In this document: positions 42,893 to 51,544 of the stretch, one piece after another
Numbering within the stretch: position 1 is the first letter of the stretch
Layout of the letters: each line of letters starts with the position of its first letter
Source of the DNA: Pseudomonas batumici
GTDB lineage: Bacteria; Pseudomonadota; Gammaproteobacteria; Pseudomonadales; Pseudomonadaceae
NCBI RefSeq assembly: GCF_000820515.1
Contig: NZ_JXDG01000003.1
Span: 310,001-374,000, forward strand
Direction: 5' to 3'
Length of the DNA: 64,000 nt
Translations under genes and position numbers: made by a program
Notes under the pieces: model-generated
Database searches by the model: none
Told to the model about the DNA's origin: nothing
Seen by the model: the letters and a program-made list of their open reading frames with translations, nothing else

Positions 42893-44566
42893 GTGCATTA
42901 CAAAAAACGGTTGCCAGCACTGGGCATTCGCGCGCTGTATCGAGCACTGTTCGAGCAGGTTCAAAATATTCAAGGGCTCGGCAGATGGTGTGCACACTTT
43001 GTATCGAGCTCATTCCTCTTGTCCGTTAGTTTTTTCCACGGATTAAGCTTATTGCGTCGATGGGGTAGCGGCGACCAGAGCAGTTACAAGGACAGTACGG
43101 CGCACTTTTACCTGACGTGCCGGGAAGGGTTGCCGTTTTACAATAATTACCCTCTAGTCTTTTCGACTGGTCAGGACGATGATGCAGACGTCGAGCGTTT
43201 TACGCGACTGATCTCTGGTATTCACCAGGCCTGCCTAGCGAGCGACGAAGTTGCCCGGGCGTTTCGTGTCTGGCGTTCGCCAAGGGCTTTTTGCGACACA
43301 CTGGTCTGCCCCGAAAGTTACCCCTATTTCGCCATCTTGCACGCAGGTGCCATTTTCAAGGTGCCTATTAACGCCTGCTTGGATGTCGACCAGCTTCGAA
43401 CTTTATTAATCGACATCATCTCCAGGCCGAACCCTTGCCATCAGCATGACGGTATGCTGACTTTGTCGGAGTGTGCGTCCTATCGTCGCCACGGGTGGTC
43501 TGCAATTGCGACGCGTCTATATGCTGACCCGGTGGCGGGGGAAGGGCTAAGGGTTTTGCGGCAGTGCAGTTTCCTGCTGTGTATTGACCAGGCGGAGAGT
43601 AATGGCGGTGTTTCGGGGCGTTTTGCAAATCTGAATAATAGATTTGCTGACAAGGCATTGCAGGTGTGTATGCGCCTTGGCAGTAATGAAGTGCTCGTGC
43701 TCTGCGAGCATGCAAGCTTCACTGGCGCTCAAGCGGCATCAATCGTCTCGGCAGTCATGCAGTACCAGAACGCTCCGGCGAGGCCCTCGGTCGACTTGAT
43801 CCAAGAAGAGGTTGCCTGCTATGACAACGCTGTTGCGGAGACATGGCTGGGGTATGTAGGGACGGCTTCGATCAAGGCTTATCTACAAGGTCAACTCGAA
43901 CGACTTGAGCACCGTATGCTTTCCGTCAGGGATCTGAATCTGGACGCGGTGAAGCGGCGCGGTATCTCTTTGGACATGTTGGTGCAGTTAGCCATTTACG
44001 AAGCGTATAGAACGACGACCGGATTGCCACCGACACTGTTCGAACCTGTTGCACTTGACCACTTGCCTGGCCGCGCACTTGATTTCATCAACCCGGTAAG
44101 TATGGCCTTCAAACGTTATCAGTTGGCATCTAGTTCACAACAGAAATTTGACGTGCTCGTGCAAGCTACGCACGAGCATAAACGAGCGATTTCGCAATCT
44201 AAGCAAGGGTACGGATTGCTATCCCATCTTCTGCAGATCAGTTACTTGCGCTGGGCAGGCGGGACGATCAACGCGATCGTCCAGAGGGTGGTGAAGTATA
44301 CGGTTCTGGCAGGTCTGCCGGCATTTCGCTTTATTTATGATAGAACTATTATGGCTTCCAACGGCGGCAGTGAAGAAAAGTTACTGCGGTTTGGAACTCT
44401 TTGCCATGTTCCTGGGATGTTAGGTGTGGGTTATCTCATTAAGGAAGATTCGGTACGTCTGGATATTCTCCTAAATAAGCCATTGCACCCGTCTGTATCG
44501 CTAGAGCGATTTTCAGAGTGCCTGGCATATCAATTGAAAAGCAGCACTGCTGTCGTGCAATCTTGA
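42893..44566 (+). CDS. Choline/carnitine O-acyltransferase family protein
   Basis: 557 residues. Conserved blocks of the carnitine acyltransferase family are visible in order: NNRFADKALQV (cf. NRWFDK), the catalytic-His block LCEHASFTGAQ (His273, codon 43709-43711), LDMLVQLAIYEAYRTTTG, a FINPVS block near the family's RTE/RS segment, and LVQATHEHKRAIS (cf. AVQAHR). The usual TSQ near the C-terminus is not kept; the region reads LCHVPGMLGVGY. Family members move acyl groups between CoA and a small alcohol. In a biosynthetic operon it may acylate a hydroxyl made by the nearby hydroxylase or unload an acyl thioester. The start is GTG 42893 after CCAGGAGGG. Confidence 0.75.
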   Translation: MHYKKRLPALGIRALYRALFEQVQNIQGLGRWCAHFVSSSFLLSVSFFHGLSLLRRWGSGDQSSYKDSTAHFYLTCREGLPFYNNYPLVFSTGQDDDADVERFTRLISGIHQACLASDEVARAFRVWRSPRAFCDTLVCPESYPYFAILHAGAIFKVPINACLDVDQLRTLLIDIISRPNPCHQHDGMLTLSECASYRRHGWSAIATRLYADPVAGEGLRVLRQCSFLLCIDQAESNGGVSGRFANLNNRFADKALQVCMRLGSNEVLVLCEHASFTGAQAASIVSAVMQYQNAPARPSVDLIQEEVACYDNAVAETWLGYVGTASIKAYLQGQLERLEHRMLSVRDLNLDAVKRRGISLDMLVQLAIYEAYRTTTGLPPTLFEPVALDHLPGRALDFINPVSMAFKRYQLASSSQQKFDVLVQATHEHKRAISQSKQGYGLLSHLLQISYLRWAGGTINAIVQRVVKYTVLAGLPAFRFIYDRTIMASNGGSEEKLLRFGTLCHVPGMLGVGYLIKEDSVRLDILLNKPLHPSVSLERFSECLAYQLKSSTAVVQS

Positions 44567-44582
44567 CGAATAGGCTTAGTTT

Positions 44583-45368
44583 ATGAAAGAAGGGAAATAT
44601 GCAGTCGTTACCGGAGCATCCTCCGGTATTGGCTACGCGCTTAGCCAGGAGGCTGCTAGCCGAGGTTACAATCTTATTATGGTCGCTAATGAAAAAGAGC
44701 GACTAAGATCTGCTGCAGAGCGTCTTGCTGCGGAATATCGGGTGACGGTTAAGTGTTTGAGTTTTGATCTGTCGAGTGCTAGTGAGCTAAGCCAGTTGAC
44801 AGAACAGCTTTCGCCATACCTTGAAGTAATTGAAGTGTTCATCAATAACGCAGGTATTGGGCGCGGTGGTAGCTTTCTGAGCACGGATGTGGCCAATCAC
44901 AGTGTGCTTCTTGATACTAATATCCGGGCACTTACGCTTTTGAGCCATTTTATTGCACAGCATTTTGTACGCTCAGGTAAAGGATATTTGCTAAATGTTG
45001 CGTCCCTAGCTGCTTTCCAGCCTGGGCCTTATTATGCGAACTATTACGCCTCAAAAGCCTATGTCTTGCACTTTACCGAAGCTTTGGCGGTGGAACTGCG
45101 CAAGCAGGGAGTGTCCTGCGCAGTATTATGCCCAGGGACGACCCAGACACCTTTCCATCAAAGGGCGGGCTCGGCGGACTCAGGCCTTGCCAAGGGGTTG
45201 TTCGGTATTGTCATGAGTCCAGAAGAAGTTGCGAGGATCGGTTTCAAAGGTCTGTTAAGTAATCGCATAGTTATTGTTCCCGGGCTGGTCAATAAGTTGG
45301 CCATGTATTCGGTTCGTATCAGCCCTCGTTGGCTGGCTCGGCAAATCACCGCGATGATCAATCAGTAA
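44583..45368 (+). CDS. Short-chain dehydrogenase/reductase (DltE/YqjQ-like)
   Basis: A 261-residue classical SDR: VTGASSGIGYALSQEAASRG, INNAGIGRGG, catalytic LNVASLAAF and YYASKAYV (Tyr-X3-Lys), and a C-terminal hydrophobic/basic tail. The PGTTQTPFHQRAG segment is typical of the DltE/YqjQ-type SDRs that act on lipid-like ketones or alcohols. It would interconvert a ketone and alcohol on the lipid chain. It is 16 bases after the acyltransferase gene and 19 before the reductase gene. Confidence 0.85.
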   Translation: MKEGKYAVVTGASSGIGYALSQEAASRGYNLIMVANEKERLRSAAERLAAEYRVTVKCLSFDLSSASELSQLTEQLSPYLEVIEVFINNAGIGRGGSFLSTDVANHSVLLDTNIRALTLLSHFIAQHFVRSGKGYLLNVASLAAFQPGPYYANYYASKAYVLHFTEALAVELRKQGVSCAVLCPGTTQTPFHQRAGSADSGLAKGLFGIVMSPEEVARIGFKGLLSNRIVIVPGLVNKLAMYSVRISPRWLARQITAMINQ

Positions 45369-45387
45369 CTTGTAACAGGTAGGTCCG

Positions 45388-46416
45388 ATGCTTTCCTTTT
45401 TTAAGAAAAAATCTCCCTTTGTTGGTCAGGTCGGCAGTACGCCGTGTCAGTTGCACCAAAAAAAAACGATCTTGGACAGCCTTCTGGAGCAAGGGCTTGA
45501 TGTGCCGTATTCCTGTCAAGTTGGCGCATGCCAGAAATGTCTTGTGAAGGTAGTGCATGGGCAGGCCAGATCGCTGATTGACTTGAGCCACTGCCTGACG
45601 CCATCGCAAATTGCACAGGGGTACGTCTTGGCCTGCCAAGCCGTGCCGCAGAGTGACGTCCATCTGGATTTTCTGCATAAGCTCGATGGAGCTACGGATT
45701 CGCTGTCGGCCCGTATTGAAAATATTGAGCCGATGAACGAATACATTTCTCGAGTGACTTTATCCAGCGGTTGCGCCGTTCAGGTAGGGCAGAGCGTGAC
45801 GCTGACCATACCGGGTACAACAGACGGACGTAGTTATTCCGTTGTTAACGTGAGTCCAGGAAGATTGGCTGTAGATGTAGCGCGACGGGAAAGCGGGATT
45901 TATTCGCAGTGGCTATGTGATAGCGCTCATATCCATCAAGAATTAAATATTAGCGCCGCGTTTGGGAAATTTGGAGCTTCTCTAAACGAGTTATCTGCAG
46001 AAGCCGATCGCTGTGTTGCCGTAGCCGGTGGATCAGGTTTGGGGGTGGTGCTGGGAGTGCTTGAAGGTCGGCTGCGAGAGTATCCGATGGCCTCCGTGCT
46101 GTTAATGCATGCGGTGCGTTATTCCTCTCACCGCTATGACGGCAGCCGCCTTGAAGCGATGAAAAAAAAATACTCGGCGTTTGATTATCGCGTGGCAGTT
46201 TCAAGAGAACCCAGCCCCAGCAGCGCTATGGTCGCTGAGCGTGTGCCTGCAATGTTGCATGAGATGTTTCAGGCAAAGGAGGGAGATCGACTAAAAGGAA
46301 CAGAACATTTCCTGATGTGTGGTTCGCAATCTCTGGTCAATGCCTGCCTGGAAGTATTGAAGACTCATGCCGTGAAAAGCCATCAGTGGGAAATTGAATC
46401 GTTCGGTAATAATTGA
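45388..46416 (+). CDS. Ferredoxin-flavin NAD(P)H reductase, electron donor for the adjacent hydroxylase
   Basis: 342 residues combining an N-terminal plant-type 2Fe-2S ferredoxin (PYSCQVGACQKCLVKV, fourth Cys in VLACQ), an FAD domain (GRSYSVVNVS) and a C-terminal NAD-binding domain (AVAGGSGLGVVLGVLEGR, FLMCGSQSLVNAC). This is the architecture of XylA/class I oxygenase reductases. It lies directly upstream of a membrane di-iron hydroxylase of the AlkB/XylM type, which uses such a reductase, and may also serve the two desaturases. The start is ATG 45388 after AACAGGTAGG. Confidence 0.9.
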   Translation: MLSFFKKKSPFVGQVGSTPCQLHQKKTILDSLLEQGLDVPYSCQVGACQKCLVKVVHGQARSLIDLSHCLTPSQIAQGYVLACQAVPQSDVHLDFLHKLDGATDSLSARIENIEPMNEYISRVTLSSGCAVQVGQSVTLTIPGTTDGRSYSVVNVSPGRLAVDVARRESGIYSQWLCDSAHIHQELNISAAFGKFGASLNELSAEADRCVAVAGGSGLGVVLGVLEGRLREYPMASVLLMHAVRYSSHRYDGSRLEAMKKKYSAFDYRVAVSREPSPSSAMVAERVPAMLHEMFQAKEGDRLKGTEHFLMCGSQSLVNACLEVLKTHAVKSHQWEIESFGNN

Positions 46417-46432
46417 ACTGTGTAGGTGATGC

Positions 46433-47569
46433 GTGAAGTATTTAAAATTTTCAGCTGTACCTTTGTTTTATATGCCCCTGTTAGTGTTCTCGACTTTGTG
46501 GGGTGGCTGGGCGCCCTTGTTTAACTTGTTGTTTATCTTGGCCTGCTACTTCGTACTTGATCGGTTCTCCGATCGCGGCGATGTTCAGGACGCCGGGCGT
46601 TGGCCGTTGATTCTCGACGGGCTTATGTATATGTATATTGTTCAGTCGCTGATAGCGGTAGGAGCGGTGCTGCTCGTGGCCAGCGGACACGCTCACGGGG
46701 TTATGCAAGAGCTAGCCCGCCTGGTTGATGCGCCCGTATTGGCCGAACGACAGTGGACGCTTGTACAGATTCTTATCGCATCCGTAAGCACGGGGTTCGT
46801 ACTCAGCATCAATATGGTGGTGGGGCATGAACTGACCCACCGTACAGTCAGTAAGCTCGACATGGCGGCAGGCAATCTAGCCTTGGCTATTGTCGCTGAC
46901 AGCCAGTTCGCCATTTCCCACGTACATTGCCATCACAAAAATGTTGCGACGCCTCAAGACGCTGCTACAGCACGTCGAGGTGAAAGTATTTATCGGTTTA
47001 TTGTCCGCTCCTCCTGGGAACAATATGTCGAAGCTTGGACATTCGAGAAGGCACGGTTGAATAGATTGTCGAGATCGGTCTATGGTCTCGGGAATAGACT
47101 AATTCCGGGTTTCATCATCACGCTGATAATCATCGCTATTTCAATATCCGTTGCAGGCGAAATGGGTTTTGCTTTGTATCTGGTTGTTGTGGTGACCTCA
47201 AAAATCACCTATGAATGCACTAATTACATTCAACATTATGGCCTGGTACGAGTGCCAGGAAGTAAGGTTAGGCTTGCACACAGCTGGGATTGCCACAGCA
47301 TGTTTTCGTCTGCAGTGCTGCTGAATTTGACACGGCACTCGGATCATCATGCAAACCCAAACAAGAAATACTGGTCACTGGGCAGTCTCGAAAGCCCAGT
47401 GCTGATTGAGCACGGTTATGTTGTGCAGATTGTTCGCTCGCTGTTTCCACGCTATTGGTTTCGAGTTATGGAGAGAAAGCTGGAATATTGGGAAAACCAT
47501 CATGCCACGGTAGAGGAGGTTGCAATCATGTCGGAACAGCGTCGTAAGTGGAGAATAGAGAATGTTTAA
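46433..47569 (+). CDS. AlkB/XylM-like membrane di-iron hydroxylase
   Basis: 378 residues with several hydrophobic membrane segments and the histidine boxes of membrane di-iron oxygenases: GHELTHR, HVHCHHK, NYIQHYG and TRHSDHHANP. The last two fit the alkane hydroxylase/xylene monooxygenase branch rather than acyl desaturases. It would hydroxylate a terminal or near-terminal carbon of the acyl chain, with electrons from the ferredoxin reductase encoded immediately before it. The start is GTG 46433 after TAGGTGATGC. The last 8 bases overlap the next gene. The chain position oxidised is not readable from sequence. Confidence 0.87.
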   Translation: MKYLKFSAVPLFYMPLLVFSTLWGGWAPLFNLLFILACYFVLDRFSDRGDVQDAGRWPLILDGLMYMYIVQSLIAVGAVLLVASGHAHGVMQELARLVDAPVLAERQWTLVQILIASVSTGFVLSINMVVGHELTHRTVSKLDMAAGNLALAIVADSQFAISHVHCHHKNVATPQDAATARRGESIYRFIVRSSWEQYVEAWTFEKARLNRLSRSVYGLGNRLIPGFIITLIIIAISISVAGEMGFALYLVVVVTSKITYECTNYIQHYGLVRVPGSKVRLAHSWDCHSMFSSAVLLNLTRHSDHHANPNKKYWSLGSLESPVLIEHGYVVQIVRSLFPRYWFRVMERKLEYWENHHATVEEVAIMSEQRRKWRIENV

Positions 47570-48383
47570 ATACAGTAGGCTGGATGGTGTGCTGGTGGCG
47601 TTGGGTTTAGCGCATATCGCTTGCTGGGTCGTTCCGGTCGTTTGGTTTGGCGAGCTTTCGACTCAAAATCTACTCATTCTGGCTTTGGTCAACATTATAT
47701 TGATGTGTACCAACTATCAATGTGTGGCGCATAACTTTATTCACAATGCGTTTTTCAAATCGCGAATTGGTAATTCGGTATTTTCAGTAATCAACACACT
47801 GGCGTTGGGCATGCCACAATCGTTCTACAAGGCACACCATATCAATCACCACGTTTTCAACAACGATGGTTGGGTGGGCGATCAGCCGCCAAAGGACAGG
47901 TCATCACTCTATTTGTACGGCAGCGACGCCGGGGAGGAGAGCCTATTACGCTACACGCTGCTCAGTTATTTCAGGCTATCTATCACTGAGCTGTTTAAGG
48001 ATGCCTATCAACGCGTCGGCGGACTGGTGATTATCGAGATCGGCGCCTTGGTCTGTGCAGTAATTTTGATTATTATCTATCAGCCACTTGCTTTTGTTCT
48101 GTTCGTGATTCCTGTTCACTATCTTGGAACATCAATGGCGTCGCTAGAAAATTATGCAGAGCATTACGGCTGTGATCCGACCAATAGCATGAGCAACTCC
48201 GTGAGCAGTTATTCACGACTATATAATTTACTCTGGTTCAATAACGGCTATCATCAAGAGCATCATTGTATGCCTGACATTCATTGGGCTCGGTTACCGG
48301 AGATTAGAAGTAATATGCTGGATGAGCGCGAGCGTAAGGTCATCAGCGGAACCCATTTTTTCAGTGTGTTTAAGGAGTCGTAA
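47562..48383 (+). CDS. Membrane fatty-acid desaturase
   Basis: 273 residues with hydrophobic segments and the three histidine boxes HNFIHNAFF, HHINHHVFNND and NNGYHQEHH. The last box has the NxxHxxHH-like pattern of acyl-lipid and acyl-ACP desaturases. A free ACP follows after 2 bases and an acyl-AMP ligase after that, so the substrate is probably an ACP-bound fatty acyl chain. It begins 8 bases inside the hydroxylase gene, so they are translated together. Whether it makes a double or a triple bond cannot be told; acetylenases use the same boxes. Confidence 0.87.
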   Translation: MFKYSRLDGVLVALGLAHIACWVVPVVWFGELSTQNLLILALVNIILMCTNYQCVAHNFIHNAFFKSRIGNSVFSVINTLALGMPQSFYKAHHINHHVFNNDGWVGDQPPKDRSSLYLYGSDAGEESLLRYTLLSYFRLSITELFKDAYQRVGGLVIIEIGALVCAVILIIIYQPLAFVLFVIPVHYLGTSMASLENYAEHYGCDPTNSMSNSVSSYSRLYNLLWFNNGYHQEHHCMPDIHWARLPEIRSNMLDERERKVISGTHFFSVFKES

Positions 48384-48385
48384 GC

Positions 48386-48643
48386 GTGGGGCACTGTAAG
48401 TTTTTCAATCTACTATATGAGGCTGTGGGCACTGTTCGCTCTGAGTCTCTCGCTGTTCTTGATTCGCTTGAGGGAGAGGAGTCGCTGATGAGTCTGCTTA
48501 TTCCTTCCTTGGGTCTTGACTCAGTTGAAATATTTGAGCTTGTTGGTTACCTAGAAGATAACTCCGGCGTTAACATTCCTGAGTCGAAGATTTTTTCATT
48601 CAGGACAATTGGCGAGCTGAAAGCGTTCATGGCTCTAGATTGA
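48386..48643 (+). CDS. Acyl carrier protein
   Basis: An 85-residue ACP with the phosphopantetheine Ser in GLDSVEIFELVGYL. It lies between a desaturase and a fatty acyl-AMP ligase, the arrangement of pathways in which a fatty acid is loaded on a dedicated ACP and modified there. The start is GTG 48386 with AAGGAG 8 bases upstream, inside the end of the previous gene. The bat PPTase could activate it. Confidence 0.9.
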   Translation: MGHCKFFNLLYEAVGTVRSESLAVLDSLEGEESLMSLLIPSLGLDSVEIFELVGYLEDNSGVNIPESKIFSFRTIGELKAFMALD

Positions 48644-48742
48644 ACTTGGATTTAGCACTCTTTTGCGGGCATCGCTGAAAAGCGACGCGGCGTGGGTGAA
48701 ATACCATATTCAATGAGTACCCAGCAAGGAAGGAGGGTCAGC

Positions 48743-50479
48743 GTGCCCGATAAAAATTTTTATAAAGTTCCGAATACTGATGTAGGTTGCGCGGTAAAAT
48801 CGATAGTTGAGGTGTGCCAATGGCGAGGTATTTACCAACCCGATAACATCGCCTATAGGTTTCTCAATAATGGATTGGACGACTGCGAAACATTGACGTA
48901 TGGTGAGTTGCTTGTTCGCCTCCAGACTATTGCTGGGCACTTTGATGTATGCGATAGCGGAGAGCGCGCGATTCTGCTTTTTCCATCAGGGTTTGACTAC
49001 ATATCAAGTTTTTATGCATGCCTCTTTGCGGGCATCGTCGCGGTGCCAGCTTACCCCATGGTTTCGCACTCGGAACATGTCAGGCTGCGGGTCATCATCA
49101 AAGACTGCAACCCTCGGTATATTCTTACTACCTCTGTATTGAAAGACTCCCTGCTTCAGTGGCTGGAGAAAGAGGGGTTGGCCCAAACTACTTTCAAGAT
49201 CATCGTCGTAGATGAACTGGCTGGCTCGAAGATCGGGCCACGTCAGGTCATAAGCCAGGGCGAGGTTGCGTTCTTGCAGTACACCTCCGGGTCGACGGGA
49301 AATCCGAAAGGCGTCATCGTCACGAACCAAAATCTGCTCCATAACTCTGCCGTCATCTATCGAAAATTCGAACATGATGCCGATAGCTCCGTCGTAAGCT
49401 GGTTACCACCTTTTCACGACATGGGGCTGGTGGGCGGAATTATCCAACCGCTGTTTGCAGGCTTTACGGCGAACATTATGTCTCCGATGACTTTTTTGCG
49501 AAGGCCGTTGCGCTGGCTCCAAGCAATCTCGCTGTATGGAGCAACCTCCAGCGGTGGGCCTAACTTTTCCTACAAACTGTGCGCCAAGCACTTCAACAGT
49601 AAACAGATGGCAGGTATTGACCTATCGTCCTGGCGGGTTGCGTTCAACGGTGCTGAGCCCATTCGGGCGCAGACACTCAAGTCGTTTTTCGAGCTGTTCT
49701 CACCATACGGTTTCAGTCACGAAGCTTTCTATCCCTGCTACGGGCTTGCTGAATCGACACTCTTCGTTAGCGGTGGTAGCCCACGGGAGGTGCATCAGCA
49801 GATCAGTATCGACAGTGGGCAGCTTTCCCTGGGGCGAGCCGTGCATGTCGCCGATCATTCTGACGCGAAAACCGTGGTCGGTTCGGGGCAAGTGCTGGGA
49901 AATGAAGTAGTGATTGTTGATCCGCAGGGCCGCCAAGTCTTGAATGATCGGGACATTGGCGAGATCTGGGTATCGGGGGAAAGCGTCGCCCAAGGTTACT
50001 GGCAGCGTCCCGAGGAAAGCGAAGTGGTGTTCCAGGCCATGACCCAAGATGGACGAGGGCCATTCATGAGAACAGGTGATTACGGATTTTTCGATGGGCA
50101 GGAGCTGTTCATTACTGGGCGCTTGAAGGAAGTCATCATCATCAATGGGAAAAACTATTTCCCATCGGATATCGAGAGCTCCGTGCAGGCCCTTTCCAGT
50201 GCCTTCAAAGCTGATGCGGGAGCCGCCATTTCCATTGACGCGCAGGGTGAGCAACTTGTCGTCATTCAGGAAGTCGAGCGCTCTCAGCGTAACGCCCATA
50301 CAGTGGAAGCGCTTGAGGCATTGATCAGGGAGCACTGCTACACCGCACACGGGATCCGGCCTCATGACGTGATTTGCGTGGATCAGTCACATATCCCGAA
50401 AACCACGAGCGGCAAGATCAAAAGACTTCAGGTTCGACAGGACTACCTGCAAGGTAAATTCCGGAGTGCTGAGGCATGA
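48743..50479 (+). CDS. Fatty acyl-AMP ligase (FAAL)
   Basis: 578 residues from GTG 48743, chosen because a strong SD (GGAGG near 48731-48737) precedes it; the frame is open back to 48692 without one. FAAL-type features: the P-loop YTSGSTGNPKGVIVTNQNLL, VVSWLPPFHDMGLVGG, FNGAEPIRAQTLKSF, and the C-terminal GRLKEVIIINGKNYFPSDIE with the closing lysine in TTSGKIKR. FAALs make acyl-adenylates and transfer the chain to an ACP, here most likely the one encoded just upstream. This sets fatty acid as the starting substrate of the operon's pathway. Confidence 0.92.
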   Translation: MPDKNFYKVPNTDVGCAVKSIVEVCQWRGIYQPDNIAYRFLNNGLDDCETLTYGELLVRLQTIAGHFDVCDSGERAILLFPSGFDYISSFYACLFAGIVAVPAYPMVSHSEHVRLRVIIKDCNPRYILTTSVLKDSLLQWLEKEGLAQTTFKIIVVDELAGSKIGPRQVISQGEVAFLQYTSGSTGNPKGVIVTNQNLLHNSAVIYRKFEHDADSSVVSWLPPFHDMGLVGGIIQPLFAGFTANIMSPMTFLRRPLRWLQAISLYGATSSGGPNFSYKLCAKHFNSKQMAGIDLSSWRVAFNGAEPIRAQTLKSFFELFSPYGFSHEAFYPCYGLAESTLFVSGGSPREVHQQISIDSGQLSLGRAVHVADHSDAKTVVGSGQVLGNEVVIVDPQGRQVLNDRDIGEIWVSGESVAQGYWQRPEESEVVFQAMTQDGRGPFMRTGDYGFFDGQELFITGRLKEVIIINGKNYFPSDIESSVQALSSAFKADAGAAISIDAQGEQLVVIQEVERSQRNAHTVEALEALIREHCYTAHGIRPHDVICVDQSHIPKTTSGKIKRLQVRQDYLQGKFRSAEA

Positions 50480-50500
50480 CAGGCCGGCTACAACCCACGG

Positions 50501-51544
50501 ATGGCGGCGGAGAGCAACGTGCTGAGTTCATCTGAAAAACGTAAGTTGTTTGATACTGTTCAAGGTTTTGCTCATGAACGGGTCGGGTACTCGTACTTCT
50601 GCCTGTTTTCCACCGTAGTGCTATGGCTGGCGGCCTATGCCCTCATTGTTTTCTCTGACGATGTCGTCCTTGGCGTGCTCGGGTGTGTGGCGGCCGTGGC
50701 CTTGAATATTAGGTTGTTTGTCATCTACCACGACCATTGCCATGGTGCGTTGTTGAAGCATGCAAACTTTCTGGCTAAGTCTATTTTCGGCTTTTTCGGT
50801 GTGTTTATCTTCTTTCCGCCAGCGCAATGGACGCGTAGCCACGATGAGCATCACCGTACCAATTCGATTCTCAATTTTGGTGCGCACTCGATGACTGAGA
50901 GCTACCTGTCCGGCTATTTCATGGTCGTGAACACTGAGCAGTGGGCAGCGTTTTCGCCAAGGCAGAAGGCGCTCTACAAATTGAGGCGTTCTGGCTGTTC
51001 TATGGTGCTGGGTTTATTAGTTTTCTTCGTGCTGCCGACGCTGGTCAAGGGTGTCATTGATTTTCGCCGCTGCTGGACGTCGTTCCTGTCTGTGCTTTTG
51101 CATGGAGCACTGCTGCTGGGCCTGTACAGCTTCGCGGGTGGCCTGAGCGTGCTCTTGTATATAGCCTCGCTAATGACCGCCACGGCGGTGGGCAGTTACC
51201 TTTTCTATGCTCAGCACAACTTTCGGGGAGCGAAGATCTATGCGACCGCTGATTGGGACTATTTAGATGCGGCGTTCGACAGCACATCTTTCTTCAGCAT
51301 GGGTCGGTTGGGGCACTGGGTAACCGCCAACATTGGTTACCACCAAGTGCATCACGTTAATGCAAAAGTGCCATTTTACCACCTTCCAGCGGCTATGGCA
51401 GCCATTGAGGGCATCGCGCCAGTGCATCGTACCACTTGGCGAATAACGGATATTGTAAGCAATTTGTCGTGCCATGTATGGGACGAAAAAAGGCAGCGGT
51501 TCATTCGCTACGAAGAGATTGATCGCCCTACGGATGCGAATTAA
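50501..51544 (+). CDS. Second membrane fatty-acid desaturase
   Basis: 347 residues with histidine boxes HDHCHGALL, HDEHHRTNS and NIGYHQVHHVNAKVP and about four to six hydrophobic segments. It is clearly different from the 273-residue desaturase upstream, so the pathway probably introduces at least two unsaturations, or a desaturase and an acetylenase act in turn. The start is ATG 50501; GTG 50519, preceded by GGAGAG, is an alternative. It is the last gene of the operon, and its TAA is followed immediately by the truncated pepN frame. Confidence 0.87.
   Translation: MAAESNVLSSSEKRKLFDTVQGFAHERVGYSYFCLFSTVVLWLAAYALIVFSDDVVLGVLGCVAAVALNIRLFVIYHDHCHGALLKHANFLAKSIFGFFGVFIFFPPAQWTRSHDEHHRTNSILNFGAHSMTESYLSGYFMVVNTEQWAAFSPRQKALYKLRRSGCSMVLGLLVFFVLPTLVKGVIDFRRCWTSFLSVLLHGALLLGLYSFAGGLSVLLYIASLMTATAVGSYLFYAQHNFRGAKIYATADWDYLDAAFDSTSFFSMGRLGHWVTANIGYHQVHHVNAKVPFYHLPAAMAAIEGIAPVHRTTWRITDIVSNLSCHVWDEKRQRFIRYEEIDRPTDAN

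Noticed and set aside
47562..51544. Polyyne cluster (FAAL, desaturases, ACP)
   Set aside because: Only two desaturases, no thioesterase or rubredoxin gene, and the amine-forming genes point to a different end group; kept only as an alkyne possibility.
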